Shown piece by piece: positions 1 through 8,131 of a stretch of 64,000 nt of DNA (position 1 is its first letter; the number at the start of each line of letters is the position of its first letter). Where the stretch lies: NCBI GenBank assembly GCA_024762475.1, contig JANTHJ010000005.1, positions 1-64,000 of the forward strand, written 5' to 3'. A program made the translations under genes and the position numbers. The notes below the pieces were generated by a model. It did no database searches, was not told where the DNA came from, and was given only the letters and a program-made list of their open reading frames with translations. Source of the stretch: Chromatiales bacterium (GTDB lineage: Bacteria > Pseudomonadota > Gammaproteobacteria > Chromatiales > Chromatiaceae).

Positions 1-587
1 CCGTATCTCTGTTCTCTGTAGTCGCTGCCGCGCCAGCACTGGCGGCCGGTGACGCCGCTGCGGGCAAGGCAAAGTCCGCTACCTGTGCTGCTTGTCATGG
101 GATGGATGGCAACAGCGCGGCGCCCAACTTCCCGAAGCTGGCAGGTCAGCATGCCAGCTACCTGATGAAAGAACTGCACGATTTCAAGAGTGGCAAGCGC
201 AAGGACCCGACCATGTCCGCCATGGCGGCGCCCCTGAGCGATGACGACATCGCCAATCTGGCCGCCTTCTATGCCAGTCAGAAAGTCGCTTCGGGCAAGA
301 CCGCCGAGGACAAGCTGGAGGCCGGGCAAACCCTTTACCGTGTGGGCGATGCCACCTCTGGCGTCGCAGCCTGTGCGGCCTGTCACTCGCCCACCGGCAG
401 CGGCAATCCCCAGGCGAAGTTCCCGGCCCTGCACGGCCAGCATGCCACCTACGTGGCCTCACAGTTGAAGAAGTTCCGCAGCGCCGAGCGCGCCAACGAC
501 CCCGGTTCGATGATGCGGGGGGTTGCGGCAAAGATGACTGATGCAGAGATCGATGCGGTGGCAGAGTACGTCCAGGGCCTGCAGTGA
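1..587 (+). CDS. Dihaem cytochrome c4-type protein, 5' end outside window
   Basis: Periplasmic electron carrier with two c-type haem domains. Reading in frame from base 3, the sequence starts inside a signal peptide (ALAAG cleavage-like region) and reaches a first CAACH haem-binding motif at bases 84-98. A second CAACH motif lies at bases 372-386. The two similar halves of about 80-90 residues each carry downstream Met residues that could be axial ligands (SAMAAPLSD in the first, MMRGVAAKM in the second). This two-domain arrangement is that of cytochrome c4, which passes electrons to terminal oxidases. The start codon lies upstream of the window, so the N-terminus is missing. dsbA follows, as in Pseudomonas. 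The first in-window ATG (102) lies after the first haem motif and cannot be the real start. Confidence 0.9.
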   Translation, partial: VSLFSVVAAAPALAAGDAAAGKAKSATCAACHGMDGNSAAPNFPKLAGQHASYLMKELHDFKSGKRKDPTMSAMAAPLSDDDIANLAAFYASQKVASGKTAEDKLEAGQTLYRVGDATSGVAACAACHSPTGSGNPQAKFPALHGQHATYVASQLKKFRSAERANDPGSMMRGVAAKMTDAEIDAVAEYVQGLQ

Positions 588-615
588 GCGGGGCGGACAT
601 CGCCACAGCGATGAC

Positions 616-640
616 AGGGCGGCCCTCGGGCCGCCCTTTT
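616..640 (+). terminator. Intrinsic terminator after cytochrome c4 gene
   Basis: A perfect 10-bp inverted repeat (616-625 with 628-637), rich in G and C, is followed by a short T run. It lies 28 bases past the cytochrome stop codon and separates that gene from dsbA. Confidence 0.8.
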
Positions 641-750
641 CGTTCTGCCTTCCGGTAGCCGGGAACTCCCGATTCCATAGGCGTTCGAAGGCTTGTATCC
701 TGCAACCGGCGGCCTTGGCGGCCGCATCGACGATTCGAGGAGTGGAGCGC

Positions 751-1395
751 GTGAAACAATTGACAAGAATGTTGCTGCTGGGTCTTGCACTTGGGCTGGT
801 GATGTCACCGGTCATCGCCCGCGATTTCGAGGAAGGGGTCAACTACGAACGGATTGAACCGCAGCCACCGGTTGGGAAGCCAGGCGACAAGATCGAGGTG
901 CTGGAATTCTTCATGTGGCTCTGCCCCCACTGCTATCGGTTGGAGCCACATATGCAGGCATGGCTGAAGCACAAGGCAGACGACATCGAGTTCATACAGG
1001 TGCCGGCGATGTTCGGTGGTCCGGCCAACCTGCATGTCAAGGTTTTCTATGCCCTGCAGGCAATGGGTGAACTGGATAGGGTTCACGAGGCATTCTTCAA
1101 AGAGATCCACGAGAAGCGTAACCGCCTGCGAGATCAGGACGCGGTGGAGGCCTTTCTGCGGGAGCAAGGCGTGGATATCGACAAGTTCCGCCAGGCGATG
1201 AATTCCTTTGCCGTGGCCGCGCATGCCAATCGGGCGGCCGCCCTGCTGCGCCGCTACGGGATTCGCGGTGTCCCCGCCCTGGTGGTGGATGGACGCTACA
1301 AGAGCGGAAAGGGACTAGACTATAAAGATATGCCGGTGCTGGTCGATTACCTGGCAGAGCGCGTTCGCACGGAGCGCCAGAAGAACAGCGAGTGA
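751..1395 (+). CDS. dsbA: Thiol:disulfide interchange protein DsbA
   Basis: Periplasmic oxidase that introduces disulfide bonds into exported proteins. The product is 214 residues with an N-terminal signal peptide (about residues 1-23), the active-site motif CPHC at residues 58-61 within a thioredoxin fold, an inserted helical region, and the cis-Pro loop RGVPAL near the C-terminus. The GTG start at 751 is preferred: GAGGAG-like ribosome binding bases lie at 737-742 and the signal peptide begins correctly. An in-frame ATG at 769 is a weaker alternative. The frame stays open further upstream but crosses the terminator, so that extension is not used. The last four bases overlap the next gene in a GTGA arrangement, implying translational coupling. 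Confidence 0.93.
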   Translation: MKQLTRMLLLGLALGLVMSPVIARDFEEGVNYERIEPQPPVGKPGDKIEVLEFFMWLCPHCYRLEPHMQAWLKHKADDIEFIQVPAMFGGPANLHVKVFYALQAMGELDRVHEAFFKEIHEKRNRLRDQDAVEAFLREQGVDIDKFRQAMNSFAVAAHANRAAALLRRYGIRGVPALVVDGRYKSGKGLDYKDMPVLVDYLAERVRTERQKNSE

Positions 1396-2216
1396 CAGTA
1401 GGCCAAATGGATCCGACGCAAGCCCCATCGACTCAGGATGAAGCCGCCGTACTCAAGGCGGGGGAGCGCCTGCGTCTGCTCAGCTACAACATCCAGGCGG
1501 GCATAGATACCAACCAGTTCCGGGACTACCTGACCAAGGGATGGCGGCATGTACTTCCCAGCCGTCAGCGCCTGCACAACCTCGATCGCATCGCGCGCAT
1601 GCTGCGGGGATACGACCTGGTCGGGCTGCAGGAGGTGGACTCGGGCAGCCTGCGCAGCGGCTTTCTCGACATGACCGAGTACCTCGCGCACCGCGCCGGC
1701 TATCCTTATTGGTATCGCCAGGTCAATCGTGACATCGGCATGATCGCGCAGAACAGCAATGGGTTCCTCAGCCGCATCGCACCGAGTAACGTCACCAAGC
1801 ACCGTCTGCCGCCCGGGAATGGCCGCGGGGCCATGATCCTCGAGTTCGGCGAGGGGGCAGGGGCGTTGCATATCTGCACCGTACACCTGGCCCTCTCAAG
1901 GCGCCTGCGGCGCAGACAGCTCGATTTCGTTGCCGAGCGGCTGAAGGATGCACGTCACGTAGTGGTGATGGGCGACCTCAATACCAGTTGCGACACCGCG
2001 GAGTTCCGTCATTTCGTCGAGCACAACGACCTGGCCGAGCCGGGCTGCAGCAAGCCGACCTTCCCCAGCTGGCGTCCCAGCCGCCGGATAGATCACATCC
2101 TGGTTTCGCATTCGTTGCAGGTGCTCAATGCCCGGGTCCTCGACTACCCCCTCAGCGACCATCTGCCGGTCTGCGTCGAGATCCTGATTCCGGACGGCAT
2201 ACGGCTGGCTGCCTGA
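1392..2216 (+). CDS. Endonuclease/exonuclease/phosphatase (EEP) family protein
   Basis: Probable metal-dependent phosphodiesterase or nuclease of the EEP (DNase I-like) superfamily; the substrate is not evident. The superfamily motifs are visible in order: LSYNIQAG near residue 30, LQEVDSG near 79, MGDLNTS near 193, RIDHILVS near 232 and SDHLPV near 256. These supply the Asn, Glu, Asp/Asn and Asp/His residues of the catalytic centre. There is no signal peptide, so it should be cytoplasmic. The GTG start at 1392 overlaps the dsbA stop codon (GTGA); an in-frame ATG at 1407 is an alternative. It sits between dsbA and a diguanylate cyclase, a neighbourhood I recall from Pseudomonas. The length of 274 residues is normal for the family. 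Confidence 0.85.
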   Translation: MTVGQMDPTQAPSTQDEAAVLKAGERLRLLSYNIQAGIDTNQFRDYLTKGWRHVLPSRQRLHNLDRIARMLRGYDLVGLQEVDSGSLRSGFLDMTEYLAHRAGYPYWYRQVNRDIGMIAQNSNGFLSRIAPSNVTKHRLPPGNGRGAMILEFGEGAGALHICTVHLALSRRLRRRQLDFVAERLKDARHVVVMGDLNTSCDTAEFRHFVEHNDLAEPGCSKPTFPSWRPSRRIDHILVSHSLQVLNARVLDYPLSDHLPVCVEILIPDGIRLAA

Positions 2217-2225
2217 GCCGCACGC

Positions 2226-3788
2226 ATGGCCCCGGAGACCGACTGGCGCGATCGTTACCTGGAGCTGGCCGATCAGTTCGAGACCGCCGAGCAGCGCTGG
2301 CAGTCGGCGGAGCGTGAACTGGTGCGCCTGGTGGCGCGCCTGTGTATCGCCACCGGCGGACTCGATGCTCAGCTCGATCCCCATCTTTCCCGCTTGCGCA
2401 AGGCGGCCAAGGGCGGCAGCAGCGAGCCTTTGATCACTCAGGCGGGCGAGTTGGGCGATGCCCTGCTGAAGGCCCAGGACGACCGGGTAAAAGGGGATCT
2501 GGTGGCGCGCCTGCTGGACCACTCTGCCCTGCCGGGTTCCCGGGTGAAGGCGGCACTCAAACTTTGGCGCCATTTGGCCGCGGCGCCGGGACGGGCGGAT
2601 GAGTCCCGGCTGGATGAGCTGGCGGCACTATTGTTCGGCGAAGCCAAGGCGGCCAGCGAGGGCGCCGGATCTGGCAGCCGCCTGCTGGGACGACTGCTGA
2701 CCCGCACCGGTCAGGCGCATCCCAATCGCCTGTTGCGTGAGGTGCTCGGGGCGATCCATTGGCCCTCCGGCAGCGAGGACAAGGTTGCAGCACTGAGGCA
2801 ACATCTGGCCAAGGATGCCGCCGACGATGCCTGGATCGAGGTGGTTCGGCAGATCGGCGACATGGCGGCCAAGGCACTGGATCGGGCCCACCAGGATGCC
2901 GAGGCCTCCAGCCGCTTCCTGGCGCAGCTGACCGAACGGCTGGAGGCGATCGATCACTATATGCTGGGCGACAGCGAGCGCCGCAAGGCCTCGCGCGAGA
3001 GCAGCATGCGCCTGGGAAAGGCAGTCAGCAGCGAGGTGGGTGGACTGTCCGCCAGCATGGACGAGGGGGGCGAGTTGGAGGGTCTGCGCCGCGAGGTGAT
3101 CGACACCCTCGACCGGATCCAGCAGCACGTGTCCGTGCATCTGAAGGCCGAGGCCGAGCGCGGCCTGCATGCGGAGCATCAGGCGGCGTTGTTGAAACAC
3201 CAGCTCCAGGCCCTGGAGGGGGAGGCCTTTGAGCTGCGTCGCCAGGTGGAGCAGAGCCGCCAGCAGGCGATGCGCGACCCGCTCACCGATCTGCCCAACC
3301 GGCGCGCCTTCGAGGCGCGGCTTGACGAAGAGCTGGCCCGCTGGCGGCGCTTCGGGTCGCCCTTGGCGCTGGTGGTCTACGATGTGGACGACTTCAAGCA
3401 GATCAACGACGTGTTTGGCCACAAGGCGGGCGACCGCGCGCTGGCGCTGATCGGTCGAATCCTCTCCGAGAGCCTGCGCGAGACCGATTTCATCGCCCGC
3501 TACGGGGGCGAGGAGTTCGTCGCCCTGTTGCCCGGCGCCGACGCCGAGGCGGCCCTCAAGGTGGCCGACGTGATGCGTCATCAGGTGGGGCAGGCCGGCA
3601 TGCACTCGCACAACCGGCCGGTGAAGATCACCCTGTCCGGTGGCGTGGCGGTGGTGGGCGAGGGCGAGAGCGGTGAGCAGCTGTTCGAGCGGGCGGATCA
3701 GGCCATGTACCAGGCCAAGCAGCGGGGCAAGAATCAGTGTGTCCTGGCCGCGCCACCCGCCGCCGCCGAGGATGCCGCCTCAGGGTAG
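2226..3788 (+). CDS. Diguanylate cyclase with long N-terminal sensory/coiled region
   Basis: Synthesises cyclic di-GMP from two GTP. The C-terminal GGDEF domain (about residues 345-510) has an intact GGEEF signature at 427-431. An RETD inhibitory-site motif five residues before it predicts product feedback inhibition. The N-terminal 340 residues are soluble, helical and Ala/Leu/Glu-rich, ending in a coiled segment (about 290-345); I do not recognise a named sensory domain there. No membrane segment or phosphoacceptor domain is seen. It starts 9 bases after the EEP gene. By position it matches the Pseudomonas gene I know as dgcH (PA5487), but I cannot confirm orthology. The 3' end overlaps the convergent next gene by 9 bases. 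Confidence 0.88.
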   Translation: MAPETDWRDRYLELADQFETAEQRWQSAERELVRLVARLCIATGGLDAQLDPHLSRLRKAAKGGSSEPLITQAGELGDALLKAQDDRVKGDLVARLLDHSALPGSRVKAALKLWRHLAAAPGRADESRLDELAALLFGEAKAASEGAGSGSRLLGRLLTRTGQAHPNRLLREVLGAIHWPSGSEDKVAALRQHLAKDAADDAWIEVVRQIGDMAAKALDRAHQDAEASSRFLAQLTERLEAIDHYMLGDSERRKASRESSMRLGKAVSSEVGGLSASMDEGGELEGLRREVIDTLDRIQQHVSVHLKAEAERGLHAEHQAALLKHQLQALEGEAFELRRQVEQSRQQAMRDPLTDLPNRRAFEARLDEELARWRRFGSPLALVVYDVDDFKQINDVFGHKAGDRALALIGRILSESLRETDFIARYGGEEFVALLPGADAEAALKVADVMRHQVGQAGMHSHNRPVKITLSGGVAVVGEGESGEQLFERADQAMYQAKQRGKNQCVLAAPPAAAEDAASG

Positions 3789-4343
3789 CGGGCTCATGTC
3801 CGCCCAGGCGTGGCGCCATGCCATCCCCGTTGCCTGGGCCAGACCCTTGCTGAGCCCGTCGCCGGGCGTGGCCTCGCCCGGAAAGACATTGCGCAGCTCC
3901 AATAGCACCCGACCCATCGCTGCCTGTTGTCGCCAGTCCAGGGTCGTGGCGGTGACCGCCTGCCCGCAGGACGGGCAATGGGTTTCTGCCTCGGCAGTGG
4001 GGATGCGCGCCCGCCAGTCGTCCAACCGCGCGCGACAGTGGGGGCAACGGGGCTTGCCGGTCTGTGCACCGGTGAGCAGCTTAGGGCGGTCCAGTGGGCC
4101 GATCAGGGCGACATGGCAGAAGTCGCGGTCTTCCTCGGATTCCGGTTCGAAGCGCAGGTGCGGCGAGCAACCGGCGAAGATCACCTGGCGGGCAAAGCCC
4201 GGGCCGGCCTGGTAGACCTGCTTGGTGGCATCCAGGTGCAAGGGGGCTCCGATGATTTCCAGCTCGCGGACCAGGTCCAGGATTTCCTGGGTATCGGGTA
4301 CTGCGGTCGGGTCGTCGGGAAAGAGATAGAGACTGCCGTTCAC
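3780..4343 (-). CDS. Unknown protein with a C-terminal zinc ribbon
   Basis: A 187-residue cytoplasmic protein whose function I cannot name. Four cysteines in two CPxC knuckles (C100/C103 and C123/C126) form a likely zinc ribbon in the C-terminal half. The N-terminal half is an acidic alpha/beta region with no motif I recognise. It is transcribed towards the diguanylate cyclase and overlaps its last 9 bases, and it is divergent from yidD with only 47 bases between start codons. Codon use looks like its neighbours, so it is a resident gene rather than a recent arrival. A nucleic-acid or protein-binding role would suit a zinc ribbon, but that is a guess. Confidence 0.7.
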   Translation of the reverse strand: MNGSLYLFPDDPTAVPDTQEILDLVRELEIIGAPLHLDATKQVYQAGPGFARQVIFAGCSPHLRFEPESEEDRDFCHVALIGPLDRPKLLTGAQTGKPRCPHCRARLDDWRARIPTAEAETHCPSCGQAVTATTLDWRQQAAMGRVLLELRNVFPGEATPGDGLSKGLAQATGMAWRHAWADMSPLP

Positions 4344-4390
4344 GGGGGGTCCTGAGTGCTGCTGCCAAGCCCAGCCGGTAGAATAAGCGG

Positions 4391-4633
4391 ATGAAGCGAT
4401 TTCTGATACTGCTGGTGCGCGGCTACCAGGTCCTGATCAGCCCGGTCCTGGGCAACAACTGTCGCTACTATCCCAGCTGCTCGGCCTACACCATCGAGGC
4501 GATGGAGAAGTGGGGTCCGCTGAAGGGGCTGTGGATGGGCATCCGGCGGGTATCGAGATGCCATCCCTGGCACGAGGGGGGTGTCGATCCGGTGCCCGAT
4601 CCGCCCTCGCAGTGTCCTCATCACCATGACTGA
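4391..4633 (+). CDS. yidD: Membrane protein insertion efficiency factor YidD
   Basis: Small membrane-associated protein (80 residues) that assists YidC-dependent insertion of inner-membrane proteins. The family signature is clear: an N-terminal amphipathic helix ([15 protein letters not shown]), then [15 protein letters not shown] with its conserved cysteines, and [14 protein letters not shown]. In most proteobacteria yidD lies between rnpA and yidC at the rpmH locus. Here it stands alone and its last 8 bases overlap the start of a HIT-like phosphorylase gene, so the two are probably translated together. The His-rich tail (HHHD) is natural sequence. Confidence 0.93.
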   Translation: MKRFLILLVRGYQVLISPVLGNNCRYYPSCSAYTIEAMEKWGPLKGLWMGIRRVSRCHPWHEGGVDPVPDPPSQCPHHHD

Positions 4634-5675
4634 GCTGCCCCCGTTGTTTCGAGATCGCGCGTCCTTTCACGCGACCTTCACCGCCGGCCTCGAACGTCTG
4701 TTACGCGCCCATGACGGGCTGGGGGTGTTCATCCTGGTGCTGGCGAATGCCGGCTTCGATCCGCTCATTCAGCAGCGCCTGCAGGCCGATCTGGAGCAGC
4801 GGCTTGCTCAACTCTCGGAGGCCCTGCGCGAACTGCTGCGCGGAGGACGCAGGCTCCCTGATGCCCCGGACGATGTGGATGTCTTCCTGCGGCTGATGGT
4901 ACTGGGCCTGGAGGGGCTGCCGCCGACCCGGTTCCGCCAGGTCGGCCCCTGGCAGCTGCAGTACAACCTGCTGCGCGCGCTGCGGCCGCCGCGCATGGCG
5001 AACGTGGCGGTGGAGGGCCTGCGCAAGCCGTTCGATGCTGGGGGCTTTCACTTCAACAAGCCCTTCCTGCAAAAGGAGGTCCTCTGGGAAGGATCCCTGC
5101 TGGGCCGGCCGGTCCGGTTGCTCTATAACAAGTTCCCTTTTGCGCCCCTGCATGGGTTATTGGTGATCGATCCGGGGGCCGAGCGTCCCCAGCTGTTGGG
5201 TGAGGAGGAGCATCGCCTGGTGTGGGATCTGTGCGAACAGGCGGGCAAGACCATGCCGGGTCTCGGGGCCGGCTACAACAGCTATGGCGCCTATGCCTCG
5301 GTCAATCACCAGCATTTCCAGACGTTCGTGCTCGAAGCCGGACAGCGCTTTCCTGTGGAGGCGCCCGAGTGGCGGCACAATGGGGGTGATGTTCCCTACC
5401 CTGTCGCCTGCGCCTGCCATACCGGTGTCGGACGGGCCTGGGAACGGCTGGAGCGGCTGCACGCGACTGATCAGGCCTACAACCTGCTCTACCGGCCAGG
5501 GCGCCTCTATGTGATGCCCCGGCGTTTTCAGGGCAGCTATCATCACGCCGGGTGGACCGGCGGTTTCGCCTGGTCCGAACTCTCCGGCAGCACGACCACC
5601 TTCAACGCAGACGACTTTCAGTCCCTGGATGCCGTCGCCATCGAGGCCGAGATGGCCAAACTGGCGCTGGGCTGA
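4626..5675 (+). CDS. HIT-superfamily nucleotidyltransferase/phosphorylase-like protein
   Basis: A 349-residue protein resembling the Ap4A phosphorylase / GDP-hexose phosphorylase branch of the HIT superfamily, which cleaves or forms nucleoside phosphoanhydrides through a nucleotidyl-His intermediate. The key motif NHQHFQ is visible (HQHFQ at 228-232). It is preceded by the FHFNKPF and [13 protein letters not shown] segments typical of the fold, with a conserved-looking YVMPRR strand afterwards. The ATG at 4626 is chosen over an upstream in-frame start at 4581 because it gives a short overlap with the yidD stop and avoids covering a third of that gene. The substrate cannot be told from sequence. 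htpX converges with two bases between the stop codons. Confidence 0.72.
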   Translation: MTELPPLFRDRASFHATFTAGLERLLRAHDGLGVFILVLANAGFDPLIQQRLQADLEQRLAQLSEALRELLRGGRRLPDAPDDVDVFLRLMVLGLEGLPPTRFRQVGPWQLQYNLLRALRPPRMANVAVEGLRKPFDAGGFHFNKPFLQKEVLWEGSLLGRPVRLLYNKFPFAPLHGLLVIDPGAERPQLLGEEEHRLVWDLCEQAGKTMPGLGAGYNSYGAYASVNHQHFQTFVLEAGQRFPVEAPEWRHNGGDVPYPVACACHTGVGRAWERLERLHATDQAYNLLYRPGRLYVMPRRFQGSYHHAGWTGGFAWSELSGSTTTFNADDFQSLDAVAIEAEMAKLALG

Positions 5676-5677
5676 GC

Positions 5678-6568
5678 TCAGCCCTGCATCTGCTCCAGCG
5701 CGCGGATGCGATCCTCCAGCGGCGGATGGCTGGCGAATAGGTCAGCCACCTTGCCGCCGGCGATACCGAAGGCAGCCATCTCGTCGGGCAGGGCCACGGC
5801 ATCTTCACCACCGGCCTGCTGGGCGACGGTCTGCAGGCGGCGCAAAGCCGCGATCATCTTATGCCGCCCGGCAAGGTGCGCACCGCCGGCGTCGGCACGG
5901 TATTCGCGCCAGCGCGAAAACCACATCACGATCATCGACGCCAGAATGCCGAGTACCACCTGTGCGACCAGAGAGGCGAGGAAGAATCCAATACCGTGGC
6001 CGCGCTCGTTGCGCAGCACCACCCGGTCGATGATGTGACCGATCACGCGCGACAGGAAGATCACGAAGGTGTTGATCACTCCCTGTATCAGCGTCAGGGT
6101 CACCATGTCCCCATTCGCGACGTGACTGACCTCGTGGGCCAGCACCGCCTCGACCTCGTCACGGTTCATGTTTTGCAGTAGTCCGGTGCTCACCGCGACC
6201 AGGGCGTCGTTCTTGTTCCAGCCGGTGGCGAAGGCGTTGGGCGGCCCTGCGAAGATACCGACCTCCGGCATGCCGATGCCGGCCTGCTGGGCCAGACGGG
6301 TCACCGTGTCGACCAGCCAGCGCTCCGCCTCGTTGGCCGGCTGCTCGATCACCTGCACATGCATGCTCCGCTTGGCCAGGAACTTGGACATGAACAGCGA
6401 GATCAGCGCGCCTGAGAAGCCGATGACCGCCGAGTAGATCAGCAGGGCGTTGAGATTGAGGTCCACGCCGTTCTGTGCCAGCAGGTTGTCGATGCCGAGC
6501 AGGCGAAAGACCACGCTCAGGACGACAAGTACCGCGACGTTGGTCGCAAGAAGCAGAAGCAGGGCCAC
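5678..6568 (-). CDS. htpX: Membrane protease HtpX
   Basis: Zinc metalloprotease of the inner membrane (M48 family) that degrades misfolded membrane proteins along with FtsH. The product is 296 residues, the family norm. There are two N-terminal membrane segments (about 3-22 and 40-62), the zinc-binding HEVSH motif at 145-149, two further hydrophobic segments in the middle (about 160-215), and the third zinc ligand in an EYRADAGGA segment. A strong ribosome binding sequence (AGGAGA) precedes the ATG. In enterobacteria htpX belongs to heat-shock or Cpx regulons; no such site was identified here. Confidence 0.95.
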   Translation of the reverse strand: MALLLLLATNVAVLVVLSVVFRLLGIDNLLAQNGVDLNLNALLIYSAVIGFSGALISLFMSKFLAKRSMHVQVIEQPANEAERWLVDTVTRLAQQAGIGMPEVGIFAGPPNAFATGWNKNDALVAVSTGLLQNMNRDEVEAVLAHEVSHVANGDMVTLTLIQGVINTFVIFLSRVIGHIIDRVVLRNERGHGIGFFLASLVAQVVLGILASMIVMWFSRWREYRADAGGAHLAGRHKMIAALRRLQTVAQQAGGEDAVALPDEMAAFGIAGGKVADLFASHPPLEDRIRALEQMQG

Positions 6569-6684
6569 TTTTTTCTCCTGGGGAGGTTGGGTTGCTGTGG
6601 TAACAGACCCGGGGCGATTGCCAGGGTTCCTGTCGAGGGGAGGTATGGGCGGGAAGCCGGAAATTCAATCTTTCCGCTGGGGGG

Positions 6685-7083
6685 TCAAGCATCCCCGGCG
6701 GGAAGGTTTGCGCGTTGGCGTTCGAGCACCGGGATGTGGGCGATGTACAGCGCCACGCCCGCGATGCACAGGCCGCCGATCAACGAGGCGAGCGAAAAAG
6801 GACCAAATATCAGCGCGGTGGCCGACCAGGAGATTCCGAGCGCGACCCAGGCAACACGCTTGGCGCGCGCGGGCATGGCGTGATGTTCCTCCCAGCCGCG
6901 TACCAGGTGGCCGAACCGATCATGCTCCCGCAGCCAGCGGTGCCAGCGCGGGGAACTGCGCGAAAAGGCCCAGGCGGCGACCAGCAGAAAGACGGTGGTT
7001 GGCATCAGCGGCAGAAACGCGCCGACGATTCCGAGGCCGACGCAGAGCCATCCCAGCAGGAGGTAGGCGTGTCGCTTGCTCAA
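6685..7083 (-). CDS. YbaN-like DUF454 inner-membrane protein
   Basis: Small membrane protein of the YbaN/DUF454 family, function unknown. Membrane segments are visible near the N-terminus (LLLGWLCVGLGIVGAFLPLM followed by PTTVFLLVAAWAF) and at the C-terminus (two segments around LIFGPFSLASLIGGLCIAGV). A conserved SSPRWHRWL loop lies between them. The TTG at 7083 is chosen as start because AGGAGA lies 7 bases upstream of it. The ATG at 7122 would add 13 residues but has no ribosome binding sequence. The resulting protein is 132 residues, close to the usual family length. Confidence 0.78.
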   Translation of the reverse strand: MSKRHAYLLLGWLCVGLGIVGAFLPLMPTTVFLLVAAWAFSRSSPRWHRWLREHDRFGHLVRGWEEHHAMPARAKRVAWVALGISWSATALIFGPFSLASLIGGLCIAGVALYIAHIPVLERQRANLPAGDA

Positions 7084-7178
7084 GTTCGTGTCTCCTGTCC
7101 GCGGGGTTGGGGCGACTTGCATGTCTTATCGGTCAACTTCTGTTGGAGTTTAGCGAACCGGGGCGAGACGATAGGCTT

Positions 7179-7667
7179 TTAATCCCTGTCGTTTTCGCCC
7201 CGATATTGAATGTCCAGGATCTCGAATCGGCCGATCCTGTCGGGGAGTTCCACGCGTATCTCCTCGTTCAGGGCCCTGCCCAGCAGTGCGCGGGCTATAG
7301 GTGAGTCGACGCTGATCCAGTAACGCGCCGGATCGAACTCATCCGCCCCGACGATGCGAAAACACTGCCGTTCTCCCTGCTCATCGCAGATCTCCACCCA
7401 GGCGCCGAAGAACACCCGTTCCGGATCGTCCGGCAGGCGGTCGACGACCTTGAGTTCCGGGATGCGCCTTTGCAGGTAGCGGATGCGGCGATCGATCTCG
7501 CGCAGCTGCTTCTTCCGGTAGATATACTCCGCGTTCTCCGATCGATCCCCCTCGGCTGCCGCGGCCGACAGATGCCTGACTACCCTGCGGCGTTTTTCCC
7601 ACAGGGTCTGCTCTTCGGCCTTGAGTGCCTCGAATCCTTCACGGGTGATGTGGGGCGAGCGGGCCAT
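7179..7667 (-). CDS. greB: Transcription elongation factor GreB
   Basis: Rescues backtracked RNA polymerase by stimulating cleavage of the nascent transcript. The N-terminal coiled coil (about residues 5-75) carries the ITREGFEALKAEE opening and the EGDRSENAEY motif whose acidic residues reach the active site. The C-terminal FKBP-like domain contains SPIARALLGR near residues 125-134. The ISVDSPIARAL and EIRVELP segments read as GreB rather than GreA. The ATG at 7667 is used; a TTG three codons earlier is possible. Neither has a convincing Shine-Dalgarno sequence. Length is 162 residues. Confidence 0.9.
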   Translation of the reverse strand: MARSPHITREGFEALKAEEQTLWEKRRRVVRHLSAAAAEGDRSENAEYIYRKKQLREIDRRIRYLQRRIPELKVVDRLPDDPERVFFGAWVEICDEQGERQCFRIVGADEFDPARYWISVDSPIARALLGRALNEEIRVELPDRIGRFEILDIQYRGENDRD

Positions 7668-7697
7668 AGGGCGCAAACAGTAAGAAGCCGAAGCGGG

Positions 7698-8072
7698 TCA
7701 GAACTGGCCAGTCCTGAGCATCACCAGGGTGCAGGCCTCCAGCCACGCGATGCCTGCCGCGTCCAGGGCCGCCTGAAACGCCCGCGATTCGGTGCCCGGG
7801 TTGAAGATCACCCGTCCGGGGGCGAGCTTCAGCAGTTCCGGTATCTGGGGCTCGAGCCGCTCGGGTCCCACATAGAGGGTCAGGGTATGGACCGGCGAGG
7901 GAATCGCGTCCAGGCGATTGGCCACTGGTAGTCCCTCGATCTGTTGAAAGCGCGGGTGGATGGGGGTGACGCGATAGCCTTGTTCGAGCAACAGGCGGAC
8001 CGCCTGGTTGGCATAGCGTGTGGGCTTGGGGCTGGCGCCGAGCACGGCGACATGGTGTTGCGCAGGATCCAT
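7698..8072 (-). CDS. CoA-binding domain protein (YccU-like)
   Basis: A 124-residue single-domain Rossmann protein of the CoA-binding family. The N-terminal VAVLGASPKPTRYANQAVR segment gives the nucleotide-binding loop. GLPVANRLDAIP and VIFNPGTES follow, as in YccU and in the CoA-binding domain of succinyl-CoA ligase. No catalytic domain is attached. Such stand-alone proteins bind CoA or acyl-CoA, but their physiological role is not established. It lies downstream of the MinD-like gene on the same strand with a 59-base gap, so co-transcription is possible. Confidence 0.82.
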   Translation of the reverse strand: MDPAQHHVAVLGASPKPTRYANQAVRLLLEQGYRVTPIHPRFQQIEGLPVANRLDAIPSPVHTLTLYVGPERLEPQIPELLKLAPGRVIFNPGTESRAFQAALDAAGIAWLEACTLVMLRTGQF

Positions 8073-8131
8073 GTGTCGATGATAGCAATTGGCTGCCGAG
8101 TCCGGGGGCTTGCGGCGCCCGCCGTATCCCC

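Noticed and set aside
541-750. Longer dsbA start at 541
   Set aside because: It would begin inside the cytochrome gene, read through a terminator, and bury the signal peptide 70 residues from the N-terminus.
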